The position numbers were made by a program, and so were the translations under genes. A DNA stretch of 64,000 nucleotides from Nocardia inohanensis NBRC 100128. GTDB lineage: Bacteria; Actinomycetota; Actinomycetes; Mycobacteriales; Mycobacteriaceae. The DNA is taken from assembly GCF_001612945.1 (NCBI RefSeq), contig NZ_BDBK01000002.1, positions 1,048,547 to 1,112,546 of the forward strand, given 5' to 3'. The notes below the pieces were generated by a model. It was not told where the DNA came from. It did not search any database and saw nothing but the letters and a program-made list of their open reading frames with translations. Positions 17,660 to 25,952 of this stretch are shown here, piece after piece. Each line of letters starts with the position of its first letter. Positions within the stretch are counted from its first letter, which is position 1.

Positions 17660-18048
17660 TTTCGTCCCCACCCCACCCGCCCACCTACCTGACCGCCGGC
17701 GCCCCGGACGTTCCCGCTGGCGTGCCGGACGTTCCCGCTGGCGTGCCGGACGTTCCCGCTGGCGTGCCGGACGTTCCCGCTGGCGTCCCGGACGTTCCCG
17801 CTGGCGTCCCGGACGTTCGCGCCGGCGTCTTGGACATTTCCGCCGATGTCCCCGACGTCCTCGCCGGTGCCGCCGACAGTTGTTCCGGCGTACTCCCGCC
17901 CGGCCATCGCGGCACGGTCGGTCCTCGTCATTCCGGCATGCTTGTAGCCGGAATCCATTGCCCACCTGTGGATCGCAGCCACGAGCACGCCGAGGTGACG
18001 GCTGATCGCGCCGTGCGGACCGGCGGCGAACCGGGTCGGTTGCGATGA
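17656..18048 (+). CDS. repeat-encoded ORF bridging adnA and adnB (130 aa, unknown)
   Basis: This frame exactly fills the gap between adnA and adnB. Its GTG overlaps the adnA stop (GTGA, 17656-17659) and its stop overlaps the adnB start (ATGA, 18045-18048). The first half is PAGVPDV repeated about six times with decaying copies; the second half has no recognisable domain and contains two Cys and several His. Known adnA and adnB genes are usually adjacent, so this looks like repeat expansion in an intergenic region that kept both overlaps, perhaps because ribosomes must pass through to reach adnB, which has only a weak Shine-Dalgarno sequence. A protein product is possible but not established. 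Confidence 0.4.
   Translation: MISSPPHPPTYLTAGAPDVPAGVPDVPAGVPDVPAGVPDVPAGVPDVPAGVPDVRAGVLDISADVPDVLAGAADSCSGVLPPGHRGTVGPRHSGMLVAGIHCPPVDRSHEHAEVTADRAVRTGGEPGRLR
17704..17829 (+). repeat. 21-bp tandem repeat, six near-perfect units
   Basis: Unit CCGGACGTTCCCGCTGGCGT plus G or C. Units 1-3 are identical, 4-5 differ at the last base, 6 has two more changes, and two degenerate copies extend to 17871. Not CRISPR: there are no spacers. Confidence 0.9.
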
Positions 18049-21000
18049 CGGCGCGCATCACCCCGCAACAGCTCGCCGCGGCGCTGGGTCTGCCGCCGCC
18101 GACCGACGAGCAGGCCGCCGTCATCGCCGCCGAGCCCGGCCCGACGCTGGTGGTCGCGGGCGCGGGGGCGGGCAAGACCGAGACCATGGCCGCGCGCGTG
18201 GTGTGGATGGTTGCCAACGGCTTGGTCGAACCGGAGCAGGTGCTGGGGCTCACCTTCACTCGAAAAGCCGCCCAGCAGTTGACGACTCGTATCCGTACGC
18301 GCCTGGCGCGGCTGGCGGGTGCGCCGTTGCTGCGCGATATCGACCCCACCGGCCGCCTGCGCGCCCTGCTCACCGGATCCGAGCCGGAGATCAGCACCTA
18401 CCACTCCTACGCGGGCCGCCTGCTCACCGAATACGGCCTGCTGCTCCCGGTCGAACCCACCGCCACCCTGCTCACCCAGACCCAGCTCTGGCAGCTCGCC
18501 TACCGCGTCGTCTCCACCTGGGACGGTGATCTGGACACCGACCGCAGCCCGGTCTCGGTGACCGAAGCCGTGCTGGCGCTCTCCGGCCAGCTCGCCGAAC
18601 ACCTCGTCGAACCCCACCAATTGACCACGGCCCACCGCGAACTCGACCGTCTGGTCCACACCCTGCCCGCGGGCCCGCGTCAAAAGGGCGGCCCCAAAAA
18701 GGCCCTGCTCGACCTGCTCGAGGTGCAGAACGAACGCGTATCCCTGCTCCCGCTGGTGCAGCGCCTCGCCGACGAACTGCGCCGCCGCGGCGCGCTCGAC
18801 TTCGGCGCGCAGATGTCCCTCTCCGCCCGCCTCGCCGCCCTGCACCCCGAAGTCGGGGCCGCCGAACGCACCCGCTTTCGCCTGGTCCTGCTCGACGAAT
18901 ACCAGGACACCGGCCACTCCCAACGCATCCTGCTCTCCTCCCTGTTCGGTGCGACCGCGCAACCCGAACGGGGCCTCGAAGAGCCGGATATCGCTGCGGG
19001 ACAGCGTGATTCCGGCGACGGCGGGCGTAATGCGACCCGGCCCGGCGTGCAGCCGGACGCGGGCTACGAGGAGGGTGTGCAGCCGGACGCGGGCTACGAG
19101 GAGGGTGTGCAGCCGGACGCGGGCTACGAGGAGGGTGTGCAGCCGGACGCGGGCTACGAGGAGGGTGTGCAGCCGGATGTGGGCTACGGGGAGCGTGTGC
19201 AGCCGGACGCCGGCCACAACGAGCGTGCGAACCGGAGGGAGAGCCGGTCGGCGTCCCACACGCCCGGCGGTGCGAACGCCGAGCAGCCGCTGGCGGTGAC
19301 CGCGGTCGGTGACCCGATGCAGTCGATCTACGGGTGGCGCGGTGCTTCCGCCGCGAACTTGCCCAGGTTCGCCACCGACTTCCCGGTGGCCCCGGGTGTG
19401 CCCGCGCCGATCCTGCCGCTGCTGACCAGTTGGCGGAATCCGCCGGAGGCGCTCGATCTGGCGAACCTGGTGGCGGATCCCTTGCGGCGCAGGGCGATCG
19501 AGACCGGCGGGGTGACCGTCGATGCGCTGCGGCCGCGGCCGGATGCGACGGCGGGTGTGGTGGCCCTGGCGTTGACGGAAACCGTTGCCGAAGAACGTGA
19601 TTGGGTAGCCGAAAGGATCGCGGCCGAATGGGAGGCGGCGGCGGACGCGGGGGAGGCCGCGCCGACTTCAGCGGTACTGGTGCGCCGGAACGCCGATGCC
19701 GCGCCGCTCGCGGAAGCCTTGCGGGAGCGCGGATTACCGGTCGAAATCGTGGGGCTGGGCGGGCTGCTGCACACCCCGGAGGTCGCCGATATCGTCGCCA
19801 CGCTGCGGTTGATCGCGGATCCGGCGGCGGGGAGTGCGGCGATGCGGATTCTCACCGGGGCGCGGTGGCGGATCGGCGTGGCCGATATCGCGGCGCTGTC
19901 GCGGCGCGCCCGGGAGCTGTCCATCCGGCGGCCGGGCGGAGCCGCGCAGGAGATCACCGATACGTCGACGCTGGACGAGGCATTGCGGGAAGTCGCGCCG
20001 GAACCGTCCGAGCGGGCCGGGCTGGGCGACGCCATCGCCGATCCCGGTCCGGTGGACCAGTATTCGGCGGAGGGGTATGCGCGGATCGTGGCGCTGGGGC
20101 AGGAGTTGACGGCGCTGCGGGAACGCAGTGGACAGCCGCTGTCGGAGCTGGTCGCCGATGTCGAGCGCACGATCGGCGTCGGCGTGGAGACGCAGGCGCG
20201 CCGCGCGCACGCCGCCGCCGGGCGTGAGCACCTGGACGCGTTCGCCGATGTAGTCGCCGGATACGCCGCCGACCACCGCTCCTCACTCACCGGCCTGCTC
20301 GACTTCTTCACCGCCGCGGAGGAAGTCGAAGGCGGACTGGAGCCCGGCGAGGTCGAGGTCGCGCACGATCGCGTGCAGGTGCTGACCGTGCACGCCGCCA
20401 AGGGCCTGGAATGGGAGGTGGTCGCGGTCCCGCACGTGGTCGAGGGCACCTTCCCCTCCGGCACCGGCACCACCACCTGGATGGGCGCGCTGGCCGAACT
20501 CCCCACCGCCCTGCGCGGCGACCGCCAGCAGGAAGACGGTGCGGGCGAAGGCGTTCCGGTGCTGGACCTGGCCGACATCTACGACCGCGCCGACCTGGAA
20601 CACGCCCTGGACGAGCACAAGAAAGCGCTGGCCCGCCGCCGCCTGGACGAGGACCGCCGCCTCTTCTACGTAGCACTCACCCGCACCGAACGCGCCCTGT
20701 TCGTCTCGGCCCACCACTGGGCCGAAACCGGCTCGAAACCCAAGGGCCCCTCCGACTTCCTGCTCGACCTGAAACAGGCCACCGAAACCCCGGGCACCCC
20801 GCTGTCCCGCGCCGTCCGCATCGACCGCTGGGACGACCCGCCCCTGCCCGACACCACCAACCCCTTCACCGACAACCCGCCCACCGCCGAATGGCCCCGC
20901 GACCCGCTCGGCTCCCGCCGCGAATTCGTCGAGGAGGGAGCGGAATTGGTGAAAGCCGCCCTCGCCGCACTACGCGAGGCCGCCCGCCCGCAGCAGGCGG

Positions 21001-22112
21001 AGTTCGATTTCGGACCCGGTTTCGACGCCCCCGCAAAATCTTCCAGCAGGAGAGGACAGAAATCCGTCCGAGGGGCAACCACCGCAGCGACTTTCGATGC
21101 CGCGGCCCCGGATGACGGCACGCCCGCCGCCGACGAGTCGATGGGCGAAGCTCGCGCTGCCGCCGACGGATCAGTGGGCACCGGTCGCGCTGCCGCCGAC
21201 GGCGAGATGGTCGATCCCGACGACCCCGGCGATCTCGACGAAGATCCGGAGGGCTGGGCCGCCGACGTGGACGCCCTCATCGCCGAACATCTCGCGGCCG
21301 AACGGGGTGTGCGCGAGGTCGAGCTCCCCGGTCAGCTCGCCGCCACCTCCCTGGTGGACCTGCGCTCGGATCCCGCGAAACTCGCTGCCCGCCTGCGCCG
21401 TCCGCTCCCGTACCCGCCGAGCCCGTTCACCCGCCGCGGCACCGCCTTCCACGCCTGGCTGCAACGCTGGTTCGGGGCGGGCCGCCTGCTGGCCTTCGAC
21501 GAACTTCCCGGCGCGGCCGACAGCAGCGACAGGGATGCCGAACTCATGCGCTTGCAGGAGTCCTTCCTGGCCTCGCAGTGGGCCGACCGCAATCCCGTCG
21601 AGGTCGAGGTCTCCTTCGAAACCACCTTGGCGGGCACCGTGATTCGTGGCCGCATGGATGCCGTCTTCCCGCGCCCGGACGGCGGCTGGACCGTGGTCGA
21701 CTGGAAGACCGGTGCGGAACCCGCTGCGGCCGAAGCGGATTCGGTGGCGGTGCAGCTCGCCGTCTACCGCCTGGCGTGGGCCCGTCTGGAAGCCGCCCGC
21801 TCCGGCCTGCCCGAGGCAACCATCCTGGAGCGCGTCGACGCCGCCTTCCACTACGTGCGCACCGGCCTGACCATCGCCCCCGAATATCTGCCCGGCCCGG
21901 CCGAACTCGAACACCTCATCCGCACCAACGCCCCGGAGCGCGCCGAGCCGTCCCCGGAGACGCCGCGCCGCGACCCGGCCCCGGAATCCCCGGTCCTCGA
22001 GGTCGATTCCCTGCGCGCCCCGACCCACCCGGACCCGCCGGAGTGGACCCCACCCGACGACTTCGAACCCCCGCCGGATCCGGAATCGCTCCCGCCCGAC
22101 CGGATCCGATAG
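18045..22112 (+). CDS. adnB: AdnB subunit of the AdnAB helicase-nuclease
   Basis: 1355 aa, some 250 longer than mycobacterial AdnB. The UvrD-like motor has Walker A AGAGAGKTET (about 35-44), LTFTRKAAQQL, LLDEYQDTGHSQR (D284/E285), VTAVGDPMQSIYGWRGAS (about 417) and [15 protein letters not shown]. The C-terminal RecB-type nuclease has RGTAFHAWLQRWFG and VVDWKTGAEP (D near 1218). A ~105-residue insert separates the DExx box from the GDPMQSIYGWRG motif and includes six 10-residue repeats. A second low-complexity stretch lies before the nuclease domain (about 985-1080). The start overlaps the upstream repeat ORF. The complex resects double-strand breaks with AdnA. Confidence 0.9.
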   Translation: MTARITPQQLAAALGLPPPTDEQAAVIAAEPGPTLVVAGAGAGKTETMAARVVWMVANGLVEPEQVLGLTFTRKAAQQLTTRIRTRLARLAGAPLLRDIDPTGRLRALLTGSEPEISTYHSYAGRLLTEYGLLLPVEPTATLLTQTQLWQLAYRVVSTWDGDLDTDRSPVSVTEAVLALSGQLAEHLVEPHQLTTAHRELDRLVHTLPAGPRQKGGPKKALLDLLEVQNERVSLLPLVQRLADELRRRGALDFGAQMSLSARLAALHPEVGAAERTRFRLVLLDEYQDTGHSQRILLSSLFGATAQPERGLEEPDIAAGQRDSGDGGRNATRPGVQPDAGYEEGVQPDAGYEEGVQPDAGYEEGVQPDAGYEEGVQPDVGYGERVQPDAGHNERANRRESRSASHTPGGANAEQPLAVTAVGDPMQSIYGWRGASAANLPRFATDFPVAPGVPAPILPLLTSWRNPPEALDLANLVADPLRRRAIETGGVTVDALRPRPDATAGVVALALTETVAEERDWVAERIAAEWEAAADAGEAAPTSAVLVRRNADAAPLAEALRERGLPVEIVGLGGLLHTPEVADIVATLRLIADPAAGSAAMRILTGARWRIGVADIAALSRRARELSIRRPGGAAQEITDTSTLDEALREVAPEPSERAGLGDAIADPGPVDQYSAEGYARIVALGQELTALRERSGQPLSELVADVERTIGVGVETQARRAHAAAGREHLDAFADVVAGYAADHRSSLTGLLDFFTAAEEVEGGLEPGEVEVAHDRVQVLTVHAAKGLEWEVVAVPHVVEGTFPSGTGTTTWMGALAELPTALRGDRQQEDGAGEGVPVLDLADIYDRADLEHALDEHKKALARRRLDEDRRLFYVALTRTERALFVSAHHWAETGSKPKGPSDFLLDLKQATETPGTPLSRAVRIDRWDDPPLPDTTNPFTDNPPTAEWPRDPLGSRREFVEEGAELVKAALAALREAARPQQAEFDFGPGFDAPAKSSSRRGQKSVRGATTAATFDAAAPDDGTPAADESMGEARAAADGSVGTGRAAADGEMVDPDDPGDLDEDPEGWAADVDALIAEHLAAERGVREVELPGQLAATSLVDLRSDPAKLAARLRRPLPYPPSPFTRRGTAFHAWLQRWFGAGRLLAFDELPGAADSSDRDAELMRLQESFLASQWADRNPVEVEVSFETTLAGTVIRGRMDAVFPRPDGGWTVVDWKTGAEPAAAEADSVAVQLAVYRLAWARLEAARSGLPEATILERVDAAFHYVRTGLTIAPEYLPGPAELEHLIRTNAPERAEPSPETPRRDPAPESPVLEVDSLRAPTHPDPPEWTPPDDFEPPPDPESLPPDRIR
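19047..19226 (+). repeat. 30-bp tandem repeat in adnB, four perfect and two degenerate units
   Basis: Units 1-4 (19047-19166) are identical and encode VQPDAGYEEG. Unit 5 reads VQPDVGYGER and unit 6 VQPDAGHNER. The block lies inside the helicase domain insert. Confidence 0.9.
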
Positions 22113-22202
22113 CCGCGACGCGCCCCGGTCGAGGCCGCGATATCCGGCGCGGCCCGGTACGCTCCGGTCCTGTGCCGCACCTAGACGTCCCCGAAATGGC
22201 CG

Positions 22203-23270
22203 GTGATTCCCGTGTTCGGTGATTCGTCACGCGGTCTCGGCCGGCTCACCGATCGCCCGGATTTCGCACTGGTCGGCATTCTGCGCGTGCCCACCGAACA
22301 GGCCAGCCCATGGACCTCGCTGGCCAAACGGCTCGGCCTGGCGCTGCTGCTGCTCGTGCTCGCCACCCTGGTGGTGTTCTTCGGCCGCGACGGCTACCAC
22401 GACAATGCCCGCGAAGAGATGTCCATGCTGGACGCCGCCTATTACGCGACGGTGTCCCTCTCGACCACCGGCTACGGCGACATCACTCCGGTCACCCCGT
22501 CGGCGCGGCTGATCAATATCCTGGTGGTGACGCCGCTGCGCATCCTCTTCCTCATCGTCCTGGTCGGCACCACCCTGTCGGTGCTGACCGAACGATCCCG
22601 GCAGGCGTTCAAGATTCAGCGATGGAGGCACACCGTGCGCAATCACACCGTGGTCGTCGGTTACGGCACCAAGGGCCGCACCGCGATCGACGCCATGCTC
22701 GGTGACGGCGTGAAACCGGCCGACATCGTGGTGGTGGACACCGATCCGGGCGTGCTCGAGGCCGCCGCCAACGCCGGCCTGGTGACCGTGCACGGTTCGG
22801 CCACCCGCTCGGATGTGCTGCGCTTGGCCGGCGTCCAGCACGCGTCGGCGGTCGTGGTCGCCGCCAATCGCGACGACACCGCCGTCCTGGTCACCCTCAC
22901 CGCCCGCGAGATCAACTCCAAGGCCCGCATCTCCGCCGCCGTCCGCGAGGCCGAGAACACCCACCTGCTGCGCCAGTCCGGCGCGGATTCGGTGGTGGTC
23001 TCCTCCGAGACCGCGGGCCGCCTGCTCGGCATCTCCACCACCACCCCGACCGTCGTCGACATGATCGAGGATCTGCTCACGCCCGAAGCCGGATTCGCCA
23101 TCTCCGAGCGGGACGTGGAGCCCGAGGAGATCGGCGGCTCACCGCGGCACCTGCGCGACATCGTGATGGGCGTGGTCCGCGCGGGCGAGCTCATCCGGGT
23201 CGGCGATCCCGAGGTCGACGCGCTGGAGACCGGCGACAAACTGCTGTATCTGCGCCGCGTGCACGCCTGA
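22203..23270 (+). CDS. potassium channel with RCK (TrkA-N) domain
   Basis: 355 aa. Two membrane helices (about 43-62 and 100-125) flank a pore loop with selectivity filter TTGYGD (88-93). A cytosolic RCK/TrkA-N domain follows with the nucleotide-binding motif GYGTKGRTA near 155 and VVVDTDPG, then a TrkA-C-like tail. This is the MthK/KefB-like layout of ligand-gated K+ channels. It matches Rv3200c, between adnB and nudC. GTG 22203 is used; GTG 22212 is equally possible, and neither has a strong ribosome-binding site. Confidence 0.85.
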   Translation: MIPVFGDSSRGLGRLTDRPDFALVGILRVPTEQASPWTSLAKRLGLALLLLVLATLVVFFGRDGYHDNAREEMSMLDAAYYATVSLSTTGYGDITPVTPSARLINILVVTPLRILFLIVLVGTTLSVLTERSRQAFKIQRWRHTVRNHTVVVGYGTKGRTAIDAMLGDGVKPADIVVVDTDPGVLEAAANAGLVTVHGSATRSDVLRLAGVQHASAVVVAANRDDTAVLVTLTAREINSKARISAAVREAENTHLLRQSGADSVVVSSETAGRLLGISTTTPTVVDMIEDLLTPEAGFAISERDVEPEEIGGSPRHLRDIVMGVVRAGELIRVGDPEVDALETGDKLLYLRRVHA

Positions 23271-23317
23271 GCCCGCTCGTTCGACGCCGGCTCACCCCGC
23301 CGGGCTAGTCTCGAACC

Positions 23318-24223
23318 GTGTCTTCGTTCGAGTTGAATGCCGTTCCGGTGCTTTCCCGTTCCGCCCTCGATCGAGCGGAGGATCTCCGCTCGGATGAGCA
23401 GGCCCTGAAAGAGGGCTGGGCGCAAGCCAAACTGCTGCGCATGAACAAGCGCGGGCAGGTGCGCGTGGTCGAGGGGACCGTGGTGCTGGACGCCGCGGTG
23501 TCGCTGACCGCCGAACCGGCCCCCGAGGCGGTGTTCCTGGGCATCGACGACGGCATCCACCTGTGGGCGGTGCGCGACAACGAGATCGAGGGCGAGCTGA
23601 CCGATCTGCGCGCCTTCGGCACCACCCTGGAGCTCGACGATTTCGGTACCGGGCTGCTCTCCACCGCCATCGCGCTGCTGAACTGGCACGACAAGGCCCG
23701 CTTCAGCGCGGTCGACGGCACCGCGACCCGGGTCGCCAACGGCGGCTGGTCACGCACCAACGAGTCCGGCCACGAAGAGTTCCCGCGCATCGACCCGGCC
23801 GTCATCTGCCTCATCCACGATGGCGGCGACCGCGTGCTGCTGGGGCGTCAGCACTCGTGGCCGGAGGGATTGTTCTCGCTGCTGGCCGGTTTCGTGGAGG
23901 CGGGGGAGTCCCTGGAACGCTGCGTCGAGCGCGAGATCAAGGAAGAGGTCGGGGTCGACGTCCGCGAGGTGCGCTATCTGGGCAGCCAGCCGTGGCCGTT
24001 CCCGCGCTCGCTCATGCTCGGGTTCACCGCCGTGGCGGATCCGGAGCAGGCGTTGGATTTCCACGACGGGGAGATCGTGGAGGCGCACTGGTTCACCCGC
24101 GCCGAGGTGCGCGCCGCCCTGGAAGCGGGCGCGTGGGGCACGAAAGCCGATGTCCGCCTGCTGCTCCCGGGGTCCATCTCGATCGCCCGGACCATCGTCG
24201 AATCCTGGGCCGCCGCAAGCTGA
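23318..24223 (+). CDS. nudC: NudC-type Nudix hydrolase (NAD(H)/NAD-RNA pyrophosphatase)
   Basis: 301 aa. The Nudix box GFVEAGESLERCVEREIKEE starts at residue 191 and is followed by VGV; SQPWPFPRSLMLGF is the SQPWPFPxS motif specific for NADH pyrophosphatases. The four-cysteine zinc ribbon that precedes the Nudix domain in E. coli NudC is absent: residues 140-165 have no Cys. The enzyme cleaves NADH to NMNH and AMP, and relatives remove NAD caps from RNA; mycobacterial NudC is also linked to isoniazid-NAD and ethionamide-NAD breakdown. A TAGTCT -10 box ends 6 nt before GTG 23318, suggesting a leaderless mRNA. Confidence 0.88.
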   Translation: MSSFELNAVPVLSRSALDRAEDLRSDEQALKEGWAQAKLLRMNKRGQVRVVEGTVVLDAAVSLTAEPAPEAVFLGIDDGIHLWAVRDNEIEGELTDLRAFGTTLELDDFGTGLLSTAIALLNWHDKARFSAVDGTATRVANGGWSRTNESGHEEFPRIDPAVICLIHDGGDRVLLGRQHSWPEGLFSLLAGFVEAGESLERCVEREIKEEVGVDVREVRYLGSQPWPFPRSLMLGFTAVADPEQALDFHDGEIVEAHWFTRAEVRAALEAGAWGTKADVRLLLPGSISIARTIVESWAAAS

Positions 24224-24240
24224 TTCACGGCTCGATATGG

Positions 24241-24269
24241 CAAGCCGCACGCCGATGGCGTGCGGCTTG
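24241..24269. terminator. 13-bp perfect hairpin between nudC and mrx1
   Basis: CAAGCCGCACGCC and GGCGTGCGGCTTG pair around GAT. It lies between two convergent stop codons and can serve both genes. A degenerate copy of the GGGGCTTCGCCCC intergenic repeat follows at about 24273-24300. Confidence 0.75.
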
Positions 24270-24310
24270 TCTGCTCCCCGGGGGTTCGGGGCGAAGCCCA
24301 GAGGGCTGAC

Positions 24311-24562
24311 TCAGCTGATCGCCGCGAGCGCCTCTTTGACCTGTACCAGGGTCGGATTGGTGGCGGTGGAACCGTCGCGGTACTTGACCGTCGGCACCAC
24401 GTGATTGCCGTTGTTGACGCTGCCGACGAATTCGGCGGCCTCCGGGTGATCTTCGATGTCGATCACCTCGTAGGTGATCCCGGCCTCGTCCAGCTGCTTC
24501 TTGAGCCGGCGGCAGTAGCCGCACCAGGTGGTCGAGTACATGGTCAAGTCGGTTGCAGTCAC
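24311..24562 (-). CDS. mrx1: mycoredoxin
   Basis: 83 aa, glutaredoxin fold. The active site is TWCGYCRRLK, with redox Cys 14 and 17. HVVPTVKYRDGS supplies the cis-Pro loop and the end of the protein closes the fold. The sequence EFVGSVNNGN is typical of mycoredoxin-1, which reduces mycothiol mixed disulfides using mycothiol and Mtr. The genome should therefore make mycothiol. The GTG at 24562 was chosen from homology; a TATGTT -10-like box lies 9 nt upstream. It is convergent with nudC and divergent from the SRPBCC-EVE-MarR operon. Confidence 0.9.
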   Translation of the reverse strand: MTATDLTMYSTTWCGYCRRLKKQLDEAGITYEVIDIEDHPEAAEFVGSVNNGNHVVPTVKYRDGSTATNPTLVQVKEALAAIS

Positions 24563-24607
24563 GAATCGTGCAACATACTCCCCTCCGATCATGTTCCCCG
24601 GCCGGGG

Positions 24608-24643
24608 TTGACGCGATGAATAGTAAGCGCGCATACTAAATCC
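24608..24643 (+). promoter_or_regulatory. leaderless promoter overlapped by a MarR-type operator
   Basis: TTGACG (24608-24613) and CATACT (24632-24637) are 18 bp apart, and the expected start point is the A of ATG 24644. The near-palindrome TAGTAAGCGCGCATACTA (24621-24638) covers the spacer and the -10 box, so a bound repressor would block RNA polymerase. The last gene of the operon encodes a MarR protein. Confidence 0.6.
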
Positions 24644-25063
24644 ATGACGATCATCGCCGAAGCCACCGCTACCTCGACCGCCGCCCCCGAGACCTTCTTC
24701 GAAATCTGGGGCGATATGGCCGCCTGGCCGGAGTGGAATCAGGACACCGAATGGGTCCGGCTCGACGGCCCCTTCGTACAGGGCGCGACCGGCACCCTCA
24801 AGCCCAAGGGCGGCCCGAAGGTCCCGTTCATCGTGGAGAAGCTCACCGACACCGAATTCGTGGACGTCTCCAAGCTCATCGGCGCCCGCCTGGTCTTCGC
24901 CCACCAGGTGACCGTGGGCGAACTCACCACGGTCACCGTTCGCGTGAGTATCGAGGGCCCGCTGCGCTGGTTCTGGAACCAGGTCATGGGCGGCGATATC
25001 GCCAAGTCCGTCGCCCCCGACCTCGCCGGGCTGATCAAGGTCGCCGAGGGGGTGCGGGCATGA
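24644..25063 (+). CDS. SRPBCC (START-like) family protein
   Basis: 139 aa. The pattern TSTAAPETFFEIWGDMAAWPEWNQ followed by GATGTLKPKGG matches small polyketide-cyclase/dehydrase-2-type SRPBCC proteins with a hydrophobic ligand pocket. Ligand unknown. The gene starts a three-gene unit whose members overlap as ATGA and GTGA (SRPBCC, EVE, MarR). Its mRNA is probably leaderless. Synteny with M. tuberculosis is interrupted here: this unit and ltrA stand between mrx1 and uvrD2. Confidence 0.75.
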   Translation: MTIIAEATATSTAAPETFFEIWGDMAAWPEWNQDTEWVRLDGPFVQGATGTLKPKGGPKVPFIVEKLTDTEFVDVSKLIGARLVFAHQVTVGELTTVTVRVSIEGPLRWFWNQVMGGDIAKSVAPDLAGLIKVAEGVRA

Positions 25064-25482
25064 CCGGCTACTGGCTGGCCGTGGTCTCCCGCGACCACGT
25101 GCGGCGCGGCACGGAACTCGGTATCGCCCAGGCCAATCACGGCAAACGCGCCGCCGTCGAGCGCATGCGACCCGGCGACGGACTGGTCTACTACTCGCCC
25201 CGGACGGGCATGCGCGCCGGCGATCCGGTGCGCGCCTTCACCGCCATCGCCACCGTCGACGACCGGCCCGCCTGGCAGGCCGAGGAGCAGGGCGGTTGTT
25301 TCCGCCCCTGGCGGCGCGCGGTCACCTACGACCGGACGGCACGTCAGGTCCGCATCGACGAGCTGCGGGACGAACTCGATCTCACCGCCGTCCCGAACTG
25401 GGGCATCGTGCTGCGGCGCGGTCTGGTCGAGCTCACCGCCCACGATTTCGAGGTCATCTCCCGCGCTATGGTCGGGCGGTGA
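25060..25482 (+). CDS. EVE-domain protein (UPF0310 family)
   Basis: 140 aa, a single EVE domain: TGYWLAVVSRDHVRRGTELG, then RMRPGDGLVYYSPRTGM. EVE domains share the PUA-like fold and bind modified nucleic-acid bases; some restriction systems use them to detect modified DNA. Stand-alone members have no fixed role. The start overlaps the SRPBCC stop (ATGA) and the end overlaps the MarR start (GTGA), so the three proteins are made together. Confidence 0.85.
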   Translation: MTGYWLAVVSRDHVRRGTELGIAQANHGKRAAVERMRPGDGLVYYSPRTGMRAGDPVRAFTAIATVDDRPAWQAEEQGGCFRPWRRAVTYDRTARQVRIDELRDELDLTAVPNWGIVLRRGLVELTAHDFEVISRAMVGR

Positions 25483-25952
25483 CGGCGCGCGATGAGAAGC
25501 AGGGACTGCACACCGATTTCGAGCACGCCGACGAGAGCCCCGGGCTGTTGCTCTGGCAGGTGACCAATCGCTGGCAGGCCGCGCAGCGGGCGGCGCTCGC
25601 ACCCTTCGATCTCACCCATGTGCAGTTCGTGCTGCTCGCCTCGCTGACCTGGCATACCGGGCGCTCCGGCGGCGAACCGGTCATGCAGCGCGAACTGGCC
25701 GAGCACGCCGCCACCGATCCGATGATGACCTCGCAGGTGCTGCGCGCACTGGAGCAGAAGGGGCTGATCGAGCGGCGCGATCACCCCACCGATCGGCGCG
25801 CCAAGTCGCTGGTGCCCACCGAAACCGGTGCGGCGCTGGTCAATCGGGCGATCAAGGTCGTCGAAGCCTGTGATCGCGAATTCTTCGCACCGCTGGCGGC
25901 CGGGACGCCGCGCTTCACCGCCGACCTACGCCGGCTTCGCGACCGCGCCTGA
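25479..25952 (+). CDS. MarR-family transcriptional regulator
   Basis: 157 aa. The winged helix has the MarR layout: LTHVQFVLLASLTWHTG, then LAEHAATDPMMTSQVLRALE and the wing DHPTDRRAKSLVPTETG. As the last gene of its operon it probably represses the promoter at 24608, where a palindrome covers the -10 box. The inducing ligand is unknown but could be the compound bound by the SRPBCC protein. The 3' end overlaps the convergent ltrA gene by 27 bp. Confidence 0.85.
   Translation: MTARDEKQGLHTDFEHADESPGLLLWQVTNRWQAAQRAALAPFDLTHVQFVLLASLTWHTGRSGGEPVMQRELAEHAATDPMMTSQVLRALEQKGLIERRDHPTDRRAKSLVPTETGAALVNRAIKVVEACDREFFAPLAAGTPRFTADLRRLRDRA

Noticed and set aside
15395..18397. 1000-residue minus-strand frame opposite adnA and the start of adnB
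   Set aside because: It is kept open by GC bias and by the 21-bp repeat whose period is divisible by three; no recognisable domain.
17704..19226. CRISPR array
   Set aside because: The arrays are head-to-tail tandem repeats of 21 and 30 bp without unique spacers, and no cas gene is present.
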